A stretch of DNA of 64,000 nucleotides from Caldimonas tepidiphila. Its GTDB lineage: Bacteria; Pseudomonadota; Gammaproteobacteria; Burkholderiales; Burkholderiaceae_C. This document shows, piece by piece, positions 1-7,526 of the stretch (position 1 is the stretch's first letter; the number at the start of each line of letters is the position of its first letter). Location: the NCBI RefSeq assembly GCF_003569765.1, contig NZ_QXMG01000030.1, forward strand, positions 1 through 64,000. Reading direction: 5' to 3'. The notes under the pieces were generated by a model. It saw nothing but the letters and a program-made list of their open reading frames with translations, was not told the DNA's origin and did not search any database. A program made the position numbers and the translations under genes.

Positions 1-57
1 CGAGGCTGTCAAGCGCCGCGCCCTAACCGACAGCACCGCCATTTGTGCAACAGAGCC
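1..57 (-). mobile_element. Terminal fragment of an IS903-group IS5 element
   Basis: Positions 40-57 are identical to the 18-bp terminal inverted repeat of the complete element at 6219-7278, and positions 1-19 match the region just upstream of that element's transposase start. The middle (about 20-37) differs, so this is a related, non-identical copy. Its transposase would read leftward out of the window. The copy has the same orientation as the complete one, so the two bracket the cargo as direct repeats. Without the sequence to the left, an intact element cannot be told from a remnant. Confidence 0.75.
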
Positions 58-103
58 CCTCCACCGGCTCTATGACGCCCGTGAAGCGCTTGGCTTCACC
101 CTC

Positions 104-1633
104 GTGGACCCAGAGGGGCTGAAGAGGCTGGCTGCGGCCTCGCCCGATCACGACGGTAAGCAGACTCCGTACATTCCGCCGCGTATCTGGGTGTACCAGG
201 TGGAGCGCCTGCGCGAGTGCTTGGCGGATTTCCTAGAGCACAGGTCACAAGTCGAGGCGTGCTTCCGGTTTTGTCTTGACGCCTATATCGCGAACTACGG
301 GTCGCTGGAGGTGGCGCTCACCTTGGGAAAGAATAGTCAAAAGAATCCCTTCTCGTTGACTTGCCTCCAATGGAAAAGCTGCACCTACCAGGGCAAGTTC
401 CCTGAGACGGCCAGCCGCTTCGGCATCGCTGGCCTGCTGAAGAAGTGGATTACAGGGGGCCAGGAGATCGATTGGGTCTCGTATTTCTCGTCCTACCTGT
501 CACTCGTTACTGCCGCCGGGCTGGCGTACATCGCCAACTTCACGCTGCAGCGCAAGGAGGAGGTCGCGGCGCTCAGAGCATCCTGCCTGCTCTGGGAGGA
601 AGACGAGAAGCTCGGCCGGGTGCCTATCATCTGCGGCGAGACCACCAAGACCGACCCAGATTCGGACGCGAGGTGGGTGACCAGCCCGAGCGTCGAGATC
701 GCCGTTGAGGCCGTCTCGGCCATTGCACGCTTGAGGATGTCGAGCGACGTTGCGCATCCAGTGATCCGCCCCAGCGCCTCGGACCAGGAGGATCCCTACC
801 TGTGGAACAACGCGACCGAGCCTTGGAGTTCCGGATCAGGGAAGGCGAAGCCGTATGGCATTCGGTCGACGCTCGGAGACTTTTCACTCATCCTCAAGTC
901 GTACCCGCTGCTGCTCGATCAGGAGCGGATGAGGATAACGGCCGAGGACTTGAATATAGCGCTGCAAATCACGCCCTCCCTCCGTCTGTCTCCCGACATC
1001 TATGCCGTCGGCGAGGTTTGGCCGCTGAGGTGGCACCAGTACCGGCGCACCGGCGCCGTGAACATGTTCGCCTCGGGGATCATCTCGGACAGCACGATGC
1101 AGCAGCTGATGAAGCACTGCTCGCGCCTGATGCCCCTCTACTACGGCAGCAACCACACCCGCCTGCACTTGAACCAGGAGGTTGAGAAAACCTTAGTGAA
1201 TGCGATGTACGAGGCGCAGGCCAAGACAATCAAGAAGGTCTCCAGCGAAGAACGGTTCATCTCGCCGCACTCCCAGGAGCGCAAGGATGCGCTCGTCACG
1301 AGAGTGATCAGCGTGAAGACCGAGAAAGAACTGATCGCAATGGCAAAGAGAGGGACGACCCCCTACCGTCAGACTCGCTTGGGTGGATGCATGTTGGGTG
1401 GGGCCTGTGAGTACGGCGGCATCGAGTCGGTCGCGCACTGCGCGGGCGGAGACGGCCGCAAGCCATGCGCGGAAGCCATCTATGACCGCGAGAAGGAACC
1501 GCAGGTACGCGCCGACCATCGCCGAGTAATTGGGGAGATGGAACGGCTGCCCAAGAACAGCCCGCGCTACAAGGCGCTCGCTGCCGAGCGTGTCGCAATG
1601 GAGAACTACTTCAATGCCATTTCTGCCCGATGA
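104..1633 (+). pseudogene. Site-specific tyrosine recombinase, 5' end interrupted by IS
   Basis: The 509-residue reading frame has tyrosine-recombinase features: an arginine in the LQRKEEV segment (Arg150), an H-x-x-R box (His311, Arg314) and tyrosines 346-347 as candidate nucleophile. The C-terminal end carries a Cys-rich motif (CMLGGACEYGG, then two more Cys) seen in integrases of multi-gene transposition modules. The GTG at 104 is only the first available start. The frame stays open upstream through position 2 into the IS end, and upstream residues such as LYDAREALGF read as genuine protein, so the natural N-terminus was lost to the IS insertion. It overlaps the next gene by 20 bp. Activity is doubtful. 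Confidence 0.7.
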
Positions 1634-2048
1634 ACCAAAGAGCGCGGAAGAGCGCTTCCGCCAAGCCTTCGAGCGCTTGAAGGCAGGCGATCCGAAGGTG
1701 CTGCCACCTGGGACGCCCGTCACCCAGAACAATGTGGCCAGGGAGGCCGGCTGTGACCCGTCGGCCCTCAAGAAGGCACGATTCCCTGTGCTCATTGCCC
1801 AGATCCAAGACTACGTCGAGAACCACAATGGCGCCGAGCAGTCCACTGCCAAGAAGGCCAAGAAGCAGCGAAACGCCAACAGGTCCCTGCAGGAGCGGCT
1901 CGATGATGCAGTTCGACAGCGCGATCAGATTCAGTCGGTGCTTGCAAGTGCCATCGCGCACATCGTCGATCTGACTGAGCAGGTTGAGATTCTGCAGCAG
2001 GAGTTGGATGGGCTTCGCCCTCCGCCGATAAGGCTGCCCGGCCGTTGA
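1614..2048 (+). CDS. Coiled-coil accessory protein of the recombinase module (TnpC-like)
   Basis: This gene encodes 144 residues. An N-terminal part resembles a small helix-turn-helix (VTQNNVAREAGCDPSALKK, residues about 37-55). A long charged coiled coil follows to about residue 130, then a Pro/Arg tail. The ATG at 1614 overlaps the end of the recombinase frame, indicating translational coupling. Small proteins of this build often lie directly downstream of integrases in Tn554-type tnpABC and related integrase modules, where they are thought to assist recombination; assignment to that role rests on position and architecture. Composition matches the recombinase rather than the A+T-rich cargo. 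Confidence 0.6.
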   Translation: MPFLPDEPKSAEERFRQAFERLKAGDPKVLPPGTPVTQNNVAREAGCDPSALKKARFPVLIAQIQDYVENHNGAEQSTAKKAKKQRNANRSLQERLDDAVRQRDQIQSVLASAIAHIVDLTEQVEILQQELDGLRPPPIRLPGR

Positions 2049-2096
2049 ACCGGCAGATCCTCCTTATGCAGTGCTGTTCTGCATCGCCCCGTGCAG

Positions 2097-2740
2097 CTAA
2101 CTTAACCGGCGACCTGTTGAGGACTGCCCAGTGCGCCTGTACCTGAGGTGCTCGGCGAAGGCCATGCCATTGCCGGTCAGCACCGTGAGGATCTTGTACG
2201 GGAAGGCCTCCACAACCTCCTGCAGGAAGGCCGCGCCGTTGAGCTTCGTGGTCGTGTAAAAGAAGGCAACGTGGGTGAACTTCGAGACACGGTCGATCGC
2301 CAGGAACATGTGCAGCTTGCCCTGAGCCAGGCGAGTTCGCTGCTATCGATGTGCACGTAGCCGATCGGCGTCTCGGAAAAACGCCCTCGCTTGGAGTCCT
2401 TCTCGCTGCGCGGTAGCCGGCTGATGCCATGGCGTACCAGGCTGCGGTGCAGTGCACTGCGGCTGAGCTGCGGGAACGTCTCGCGTAGGCACCCCAGGAC
2501 AGCGTCCAGGGGCAAGAGCGTCCTGCGCCGCAGCTCCACTACCGCCGCTTCCTCGGCTTCGCTGAGACTGGCGCAATGGGGCTTCGTCGTTCCGATCGGT
2601 GCATCGGCAGTCGTGGTCCGCCGTCGCCACTTCGCCACCGTCTTCTCGTTCAGCCCGTATCGGGCGGCCAGGGAGCGGGTCGTCTCTTGCGACGCTTAGA
2701 GTTCGGCTCGAATTCGCGGCGTCGTGCGGGCTGAGCCATG
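2097..2740 (-). pseudogene. Decayed IS481-type transposase
   Basis: On the minus strand two frames together rebuild an IS481/IS3-like transposase. The N-terminal helix-turn-helix (SLAARYGLNEKTVAKW) and linker lie in the frame at about 2310-2690. The catalytic core (HMFLAIDRVSKFTHVAF, then VLTGNGMAF) continues in another frame from about 2309 down to 2097. The two are separated by a frameshift near 2310-2340, and a stop near 2696 interrupts the start region. The second catalytic aspartate, normally in VLTDNG, is replaced by Gly. The C-terminal third, with the last Glu, is missing. It is therefore non-functional. No intact inverted repeats were recognised around it. Confidence 0.65.
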
Positions 2741-3476
2741 AAGGCTTGCTGCCTTAGCGCATCCTCCTGCTGAGCAGTCAATGATGCACCATGACTTCCC
2801 AGGACTGCACACCTAGTGCCCTCGGTCGGCGCCACACCGCCTGAAGCAGGCGCTCGTGACAGGAGGGTGATATGTAAAATAAAGCCATTACGATTCACGC
2901 CAAACAATTGAAATAAGGAAAATTTCTCTGGATTCCTTAAAAATGCACAGTAGAGGTGTGGTGTCAGCACTTCACTGGCTTGATAGTCGTGTTACATTCT
3001 AGCACTTTCAGTATCCCGATCTTCATGGTCCGCATTTCCCCCGCATCCTCGTCAAAGTCGGCCCTCAGCGTCAGAGACCGCCTGGAGTTGGAGTTGTCGT
3101 CGAGGCTAGAGCGCGTCCTGTCGGACGCTTGCGTGCCCCACTCTGTTGCCAGGACACCGGGAAGGCGTCGCGACAAAGTTGACATTAGTGTACTTTACTA
3201 GGCAGGCGAGACACTCTTGCTGAAGTTCAAGGCCAGACCGATTGATGGCAGACTTGAGGGGATCATCAAACGCAATGTCGGTAGTGCCAAGAAAGCCTTA
3301 CGCAAAATCTGTGGACAGTTCTCCCGCATATGTACCTGAGAGCTCAATAAAGTTGGCCTCGCTGTTCATCTTCACCATCTTCAAGCCCCGCAGGATTTCA
3401 ACATGCTGCAAGACGTCAGGGGTGGTCGCGTATACAGATTGCTGACACGGATGACATGCAATGCCTCGTCTCGCAT
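2741..3476. other. A+T-rich stretch without a convincing gene, probably decayed coding sequence
   Basis: No reading frame here has both a plausible start and family resemblance. On the minus strand two adjacent short pieces look protein-like: one around 3320-3420 with residues LKMVKMNSEANFIELSG, and another in a different frame around 3200-3310 with LALPTLRLMIPSS. Together they suggest a frameshifted remnant of an unidentified gene. Base composition falls towards that of the cargo from about 2870. No tRNA, terminator or inverted repeat was seen. Confidence 0.35.
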
Positions 3477-3620
3477 ATGTGGGACCTTCTGAGTTCTAAG
3501 GTATGTGGCCCGGAACCTGTGCAAGTTCACTCCTTCTTCAAGAACAGCTTTTGTGCTGCCGTCAATGTCAATGCACTAATTAAGTGCCTCGATAGGGGCA
3601 GCAATCAGTTTGTTAATTAA
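3477..3620 (+). CDS. Possible small ORF upstream of the radical SAM gene (unknown)
   Basis: The ATG at 3477 opens a 47-codon frame ending in TAA at 3618-3620, just before the radical SAM gene. The product has three Cys and an Asn-rich C-terminal end (FVN). The frame continues upstream without a stop to 3351, with another ATG at 3456. It could therefore be the 3' end of a decayed gene rather than a real short gene. There is no clear ribosome binding site and no family was recognised. It is listed because its position in front of the modifying enzyme makes it a candidate to test. Confidence 0.2.
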   Translation: MWDLLSSKVCGPEPVQVHSFFKNSFCAAVNVNALIKCLDRGSNQFVN

Positions 3621-3675
3621 CAAAACCCAACAATCCAACTCTCTGGTTTATTTCCAACCCCAATACAATCATCCC

Positions 3676-5043
3676 ATGGCCTATCATATTTCTCACTCCG
3701 TAACCGCCCACAAAAACATTGATGGTGATTGGGTTCTATACAACTGGACCAATGGCGAGTACGCGTCAATCTATGATAAGGAACACCCGATATATAAAAT
3801 AAAAGAACGCTCCGAATCTGTGGTTGAGCCCTTTTTATATCAGGGAAGCCATGATGATTTCAACTGGCTGCTGGAAAATAAATTTCTTGTGAAAAATAGG
3901 GAGGAAACAATAAATGAGGTGTTGCTTTCTTATAACAAAATTCGCTCCGATGATATTTTGCACCTAATAGTTTTGCCGGTCGATCAGGCCTGCAACTTCT
4001 CATGCGTTTATTGCTATGAGGATCATGCGCAAAAATCAAGAATGGGGGAAATGCATATAAATGCAATTCTTGCATTGGTGCGAAGAAAACACCCCAAAAT
4101 GCTCCATATAGAATATTTTGGGGGCGAGCCGCTGTTAAACAGCAAATTTATTCTGGAGCTAAACAAAAGGGTTATGGATTTATGCAGGGAGATTGAGATA
4201 AGCTTCAAGTCTAGTGCCACCACAAATGGATCTCTGCTTAGCGAGGATCTGATAAGAGGCCTCTATGATAATGGATTGAGATCCTATCAAATTACGATAG
4301 ATGGCCTCCCGGAAGACCATAACAAGCTTAGAATTGCCAACAATGGGAAGCCCACCTTTGAACTTGTTTGGCGCGCGCTTGCGTTAATGGCAAAAATGGA
4401 GGGGCTTGATAATTTGAATGTACTTATTCGAATTAATTTCAATGAAAAATCTGCCCAGGAATCGAAGAGATATGCCTTTATCGAGAAAATCAAGTCCTTG
4501 ATTGGCAAGGACGGGCGCTTCTCTGTTCTCCCTAGGCAGATTGGGGATTACAGTGGCCTGAATGGATCCCCCAAACCTGAATCAGATTACCTTTGCTCAC
4601 CAAAGAAAGGGGGCGCTCTAAAAGAGGATTACGAGCGCGACATTATAAATTCGGGACTTCGACTGGGTGACATTAGCACTTGGGTTGGCGTGGGTGGCTC
4701 CGCATGTTATGCGGGGAGGCCCAATAGTTTAGTTGTATTCCCAGATATGAAGTTGCAAAAATGCACGGTTGCAATTGACAATCCACTGAATACAGTTGGC
4801 GAACTAAAAGTTGACGGCACTTTGGAGCTTAACGGCAACTGGGATTTGTGGACAAGGCCCTCAATTTTTGGAAAAAATGAATGCAACACCTGCCATTTTT
4901 CAATGCAGTGCAACAGTTCGGCCTGCCCATTAATTAATATTCAAGAAAAAAAACAGATATGCCCGCCTGACAAACTCAACCCTCAAGACAAAGTAGAAAA
5001 AATTATATTTTATAATGAAATGATGGAGCCTGGAAATGAATAA
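3676..5043 (+). CDS. Radical SAM/SPASM peptide-modifying enzyme
   Basis: This is a 455-residue radical SAM protein. The [4Fe-4S]/SAM motif CNFSCVYC uses Cys106, Cys110 and Cys113. The GGEP segment after the YFGGEPLLN strand and a conserved TTNG segment follow. The C-terminal SPASM region provides Cys344, Cys363, Cys403, Cys406, Cys412, Cys417 and Cys429 for auxiliary clusters. Enzymes of this layout modify ribosomal peptides or activate sulfatases; no sulfatase is nearby. The N-terminal ~100 residues resemble a degenerate peptide-binding module, but this is uncertain. An in-frame TTG at 3610 would add 22 residues; I prefer the ATG because the extension is atypical, although its ribosome binding site is weak. 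It overlaps the next gene by 8 bp. The low G+C and AAA/ATA-rich codons mark it as foreign. Confidence 0.85.
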   Translation: MAYHISHSVTAHKNIDGDWVLYNWTNGEYASIYDKEHPIYKIKERSESVVEPFLYQGSHDDFNWLLENKFLVKNREETINEVLLSYNKIRSDDILHLIVLPVDQACNFSCVYCYEDHAQKSRMGEMHINAILALVRRKHPKMLHIEYFGGEPLLNSKFILELNKRVMDLCREIEISFKSSATTNGSLLSEDLIRGLYDNGLRSYQITIDGLPEDHNKLRIANNGKPTFELVWRALALMAKMEGLDNLNVLIRINFNEKSAQESKRYAFIEKIKSLIGKDGRFSVLPRQIGDYSGLNGSPKPESDYLCSPKKGGALKEDYERDIINSGLRLGDISTWVGVGGSACYAGRPNSLVVFPDMKLQKCTVAIDNPLNTVGELKVDGTLELNGNWDLWTRPSIFGKNECNTCHFSMQCNSSACPLINIQEKKQICPPDKLNPQDKVEKIIFYNEMMEPGNE

Positions 5044-5749
5044 CAAATTTACGATTGACTCTAGACAGAAATTTACATTGCGCGCCAACGGAAAGGTCTT
5101 TGTTAAGCTTGTCGGAGTGAGTGATGGTAATGGGGAGATTTCGGTTGTCAGTCAATCGAGCGCAGTTGTGGCGTCATTGTCATTCAAGGAAGCCGAGGTT
5201 GATTTAAATATTAATGACCAGGAGAACTCCGAGCGTCAGAGGGAGCGAGCAAAAGCTTTTTTTGATTCCATCAATGGAAGAGAGGGGTTTTGGGGCGCAA
5301 TAAAAGGCGTCATAAGCAAAGCGACATTTTTATCCGGCGAGGAGTCGAGCGATGATGGCGCTATTTTTGTAGAGGTAGCACTCCCGCCTTCTTTCAAAAA
5401 TATTCTAGCAATTACGGAGAATGCCGATTTTTTGTTTGAAGGAATGGCTGTTGGGGAATTGGACTTGAGGGGCAACAACCTCAAGGCACGCTGCGCTCCA
5501 GATGTTTCCATTAAGAGCATTAATTTGGAGTCGAACAATCTTCGGCTTGAATTCTCTGCTACTCAAGAGCTTGCGGGAGCGAAAATAAAATCCAACAACG
5601 CAAAGATTAATGTTATGAGAAACGATGGGTTTGATGGTGTGTTTGAAGTCAAAGCCAACTCTTCTAAAATAGAAGGCGTCCTAGGGGGGGCGAACCATTC
5701 AAAAAAGATTTCCATTAAAGCTAACAACTTGAAGTTGCGGGTCAGTTAG
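5036..5749 (+). CDS. Asn-Asn repeat solenoid protein (DUF4097-like), partner of the radical SAM enzyme
   Basis: This gene encodes 237 residues with no signal peptide or membrane segment. The C-terminal half is a repeat series. An Asn-Asn or Asn-Ser step followed one residue later by Lys/Arg recurs at residues 147, 167, 187, 208 and 230, a spacing of 20-22 residues. The strands between alternate polar and hydrophobic residues. This is the signature of a right-handed beta-solenoid of the DUF4097/DUF2807 kind; the family name is tentative. The start ATG lies within the last codons of the radical SAM gene with a GGAG-type site upstream (tggagcc), so the two are translationally coupled. A substrate or scaffold for the enzyme is plausible but unproven. 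Confidence 0.6.
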   Translation: MNNKFTIDSRQKFTLRANGKVFVKLVGVSDGNGEISVVSQSSAVVASLSFKEAEVDLNINDQENSERQRERAKAFFDSINGREGFWGAIKGVISKATFLSGEESSDDGAIFVEVALPPSFKNILAITENADFLFEGMAVGELDLRGNNLKARCAPDVSIKSINLESNNLRLEFSATQELAGAKIKSNNAKINVMRNDGFDGVFEVKANSSKIEGVLGGANHSKKISIKANNLKLRVS

Positions 5750-5824
5750 TCTTGCCGGCCTTGCCAAATGGGGGTGCCCTTAATATTCCTGCATTGACGT
5801 CGGCGCCTGTTTGCGTTATAATCC

Positions 5825-5850
5825 ATGACGCCCAATTGGCGTCATTTTTA
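5825..5850 (+). terminator. Rho-independent terminator after the radical SAM operon
   Basis: An 8-bp perfect stem (5825-5832 pairing with 5838-5845) with a 5-base loop is followed by a run of T to 5849. It closes the radical SAM/solenoid transcript 76 bp after the stop codon. The short ORFs downstream therefore probably have their own promoter or depend on read-through. Confidence 0.75.
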
Positions 5851-5865
5851 AACGGGCGCGGCTTC

Positions 5866-5895
5866 TTGGTCGTGTTTCGTGTTTTTTCTTATTAT
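5866..5895 (+). promoter_or_regulatory. Possible sigma70 promoter before the short tandem ORFs
   Basis: A TTGGTC element at 5866-5871 is separated by 18 bases from TATTAT at 5890-5895. The predicted transcription start, near 5902, would leave only about 9 bases before the ATG at 5911. Such elements arise by chance in A+T-rich DNA, so this is weak evidence. Confidence 0.3.
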
Positions 5896-5910
5896 CTAAA
5901 TACTTTGGCA

Positions 5911-6000
5911 ATGAAAAAAAGCTCTGTTAATTCGATCAAAAATAAAGATTCCCAAATTGATGTTTTCTGCAACAGCCCCGTAAATATCCCCTGCAGATAA
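5911..6000 (+). CDS. Candidate modified-peptide precursor 1 (29 aa)
   Basis: This 29-codon ORF begins MKKS. A charged, Lys/Asn/Asp-rich N-terminal part (residues 1-17) precedes a short tail, FCNSPVNIPCR, with Cys20 and Cys28. The layout of a polar leader and a small Cys-containing C-terminal core is that of a ribosomal-peptide precursor. The next ORF, 11 bases downstream, starts with the same four residues and also ends in a two-Cys tail starting Cys-Asn. The two lie 160 bp after the radical SAM/solenoid pair on the same strand. The ribosome binding site is weak (ttgg). No family was recognised; chance ORFs in A+T-rich DNA are the main alternative. Confidence 0.38.
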   Translation: MKKSSVNSIKNKDSQIDVFCNSPVNIPCR

Positions 6001-6011
6001 AAAGTCGCGCC

Positions 6012-6092
6012 ATGAAAAAATCGAACAGAAAGATTGAAGCCAAAGCCGACCAATATGGTGCCGATAAAAGCTGCAACTTCATTTGCTGGTAG
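6012..6092 (+). CDS. Candidate modified-peptide precursor 2 (26 aa)
   Basis: This 26-codon ORF begins MKKS, continues with a Lys/Asp/Glu/Ala-rich segment and ends SCNFICW (Cys21, Cys25, terminal Trp26). It shares the MKKS start and the Cys-Asn tail motif with the preceding ORF. A compact aromatic and Cys-containing C-terminus is a typical substrate for radical SAM/SPASM crosslinking enzymes. The alternative is a truncated start of another radical SAM gene, since CNFIC resembles the cluster motif. However, the residues before it are not the hydrophobic strand expected there. The ribosome binding site is weak. Confidence 0.38.
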   Translation: MKKSNRKIEAKADQYGADKSCNFICW

Positions 6093-6218
6093 TTGATTTT
6101 CGCCGACCGGCCTTGTCTTTTATTTGGCAAGGTCGTGATGCCTATACTTGCATTAAAAATTGCTTCAATAAACCGCACCTTTCAAGCTTGAGGCAGGTGG
6201 TGCTTGGTGGTGCCGGAC

Positions 6219-7278
6219 GGCTCTGTTGCACAAATGAATTGAGAACGAGCTTCCCCTGACCCCGGACGGAGTTACGCCACGGCCATCGTTTGTGGCCGGC
6301 CGAGGGCGGTAAAGCGGTTGAGCAGTGCGGCGCGCACCTGCAACTCCGCGACCTGACGATCGAAGGTGCGGGCCATGACGCGCTCGCCCAGCAGCTTGAA
6401 GCAGCGCATCTTGGTCTCGACAAGGCTGCGGCGGTGGTAGCCGCTCCAGGTCTTCCAGATGCTGCGTCCCAGGCGCTGGATCACGCGCATCGTCTCGTTA
6501 CGGGCCAGTGCACCCGCCGTCAGCTTCTTCTTCCACTGCCGCGCGTTGCTGCGCGTGGGAATCACGGCCGCGGCCTGGCGTTGCGCAATGGCCTCATGGC
6601 AGCTTCGTGTGTCGTAGGCGCCGTCGGCACTGACGCTGGCGATGGTCCCGCCCACTTGCTGCAGCAGCGCTGGCAGCATCGGCGCGTCGCCCACCGAGCT
6701 GTCGGTGACCTCGATGGCTCGGATCTCCAGGCTCTGCGCATCGATGCCCAGATGCACCTTGAGCCAGCGCCGGGCGTAGTCGGCCCCGTGCTTCTTACGC
6801 TTCCACTCGCCTTCGCCCAGCATCTTCACGCCGGTGCTGTCCACCAGCAGGTGCAACGCCGGGCTGGCCCGATAGTCGATATGGACCTGCAAGTCCTTCT
6901 GGCGGCGGCTCAGCGTGCTGAAGTCCGGCACCGGCCAGTCCAGCCCTGCGAGCTTGAGCAAGCTCTCCACCATCCCGATGCTCTGGCGCAGGGCCAGGCC
7001 AAACAGGCACTTCACACTCAGGCAGAACTGCATCGCCGCGTCCGAGAAGGTCCGGTTGCGCCCTCGCCTGGCCTGCGGCGCGGCCAGCCACTGCATGTCC
7101 CGGTCGAGCCACACCAGCAGCGAGCCCCGCGCTTTGAGCGCCGCGTTGTACTGCGCCCAGTTCGTGGTCTTGTAGCGGCGCTTCGTCTTGTCTTCTTGCT
7201 TCGTCACGCCTTCAGCCTACCGAGGCTGTCAAGCGCCGCTCCCCGGCCTGCCGGCACCGCCATTTGTGCAACAGAGCC
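6219..7278 (-). mobile_element. Complete IS903-group IS5 element (1060 bp)
   Basis: The ends are perfect 18-bp inverted repeats (6219-6236 and 7261-7278) starting GGCTCTGTTGCACAAAT. The length is close to IS903 and the element carries a single transposase on the minus strand. The 9-bp flanks (gtgccggac on the left, cctccagac on the right) do not match, so no target duplication is visible. The right flank shares its first six bases with the right flank of the partial copy at the window start (58-63). That points to rearrangement or IS-to-IS recombination rather than simple insertion. Confidence 0.9.
6272..7207 (-). CDS. IS5-family (IS903-group) transposase
   Basis: This gene encodes 311 residues, normal for the group. 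The DDE triad is visible as Asp123 (LLVDSTGVK), Asp195 (SADGAYD) and Glu264 (SLVETKMR). The spacing and the Y-x2-R-x3-E-x6-K-like neighbourhood around Glu264 fit IS5 transposases. It is a DNA-cutting and strand-transfer enzyme acting on the element's inverted repeats. The frame is intact, with an ATG start 54 bp inside the right inverted repeat, so the copy may be active. G+C content is high, unlike the neighbouring cargo, so the element came from a different source than the cargo. Confidence 0.92.
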   Translation of the reverse strand: MTKQEDKTKRRYKTTNWAQYNAALKARGSLLVWLDRDMQWLAAPQARRGRNRTFSDAAMQFCLSVKCLFGLALRQSIGMVESLLKLAGLDWPVPDFSTLSRRQKDLQVHIDYRASPALHLLVDSTGVKMLGEGEWKRKKHGADYARRWLKVHLGIDAQSLEIRAIEVTDSSVGDAPMLPALLQQVGGTIASVSADGAYDTRSCHEAIAQRQAAAVIPTRSNARQWKKKLTAGALARNETMRVIQRLGRSIWKTWSGYHRRSLVETKMRCFKLLGERVMARTFDRQVAELQVRAALLNRFTALGRPQTMAVA

Positions 7279-7526
7279 CCTCCAGACCACCCTGTCAAAC
7301 AGAACCTAGCGGTTTCTGCACGCATAACGGAACGAGATTGCGGAAAGGCATGAATTCTTTTGTTGCTACATCGATACGAAACAGAGGCAGTATTCTCCAT
7401 GGACACAGAAGGTTAAAAAACCACCTTTTTTTGAAAAATCGCATGGACATCGAGAGTTGTGCCAAACTCCTGTCAGGACAAGGAAATCTCAAATGTCCAT
7501 GGTTGGCAACTCGCGGGTGGCTAAGC
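7279..7526. other. Island right end, non-coding
   Basis: The 248 bp between the IS and the flavodoxin remnant have lower G+C than the host and include T- and A-tracts around 7410-7440. No convincing gene was found. The junction between foreign and host sequence lies near 7505-7526, where G+C rises and flavodoxin-like codons begin. Confidence 0.4.

Larger units (their letters stand above)
58..7520. mobile_element. Genomic island bracketed by IS903-group copies, right edge inside a flavodoxin gene
   Basis: This block contains a truncated recombinase, its coiled-coil partner, transposase debris, an A+T-rich cargo and a complete IS. Base composition drops sharply between about 2850 and 6200 compared with the 70% G+C host and recovers after about 7510. 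The right edge is inferred from the sudden start of flavodoxin-like coding sequence at about 7527. The left edge is outside the window. The recombinase pair suggests a site-specific Tn554-like or integrase-type element that carried the cargo, later invaded by IS elements. This is inference; the attachment core was not identified. Confidence 0.6.

Noticed and set aside
2956-3445. Plus-strand frames of 81 and 67 codons in the gap before the radical SAM gene
   Set aside because: Serine-rich chance-like composition and no family resemblance. The minus strand reads more like decayed protein.
5936-6178. Minus-strand frame of 80 codons across the two short plus-strand ORFs
   Set aside because: It has hydrophobic stretches but no ribosome binding site or recognisable family. 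The two plus-strand ORFs share a start motif and tail motif. Kept only as an alternative reading.
6138-6191. A third short ORF (17 codons) after the two candidate precursors
   Set aside because: It lacks the MKKS start and any Cys; nothing separates it from chance.
6290-7309. Long plus-strand frame antisense to the IS transposase
   Set aside because: A Gln/His/Arg-rich shadow of the intact transposase gene.
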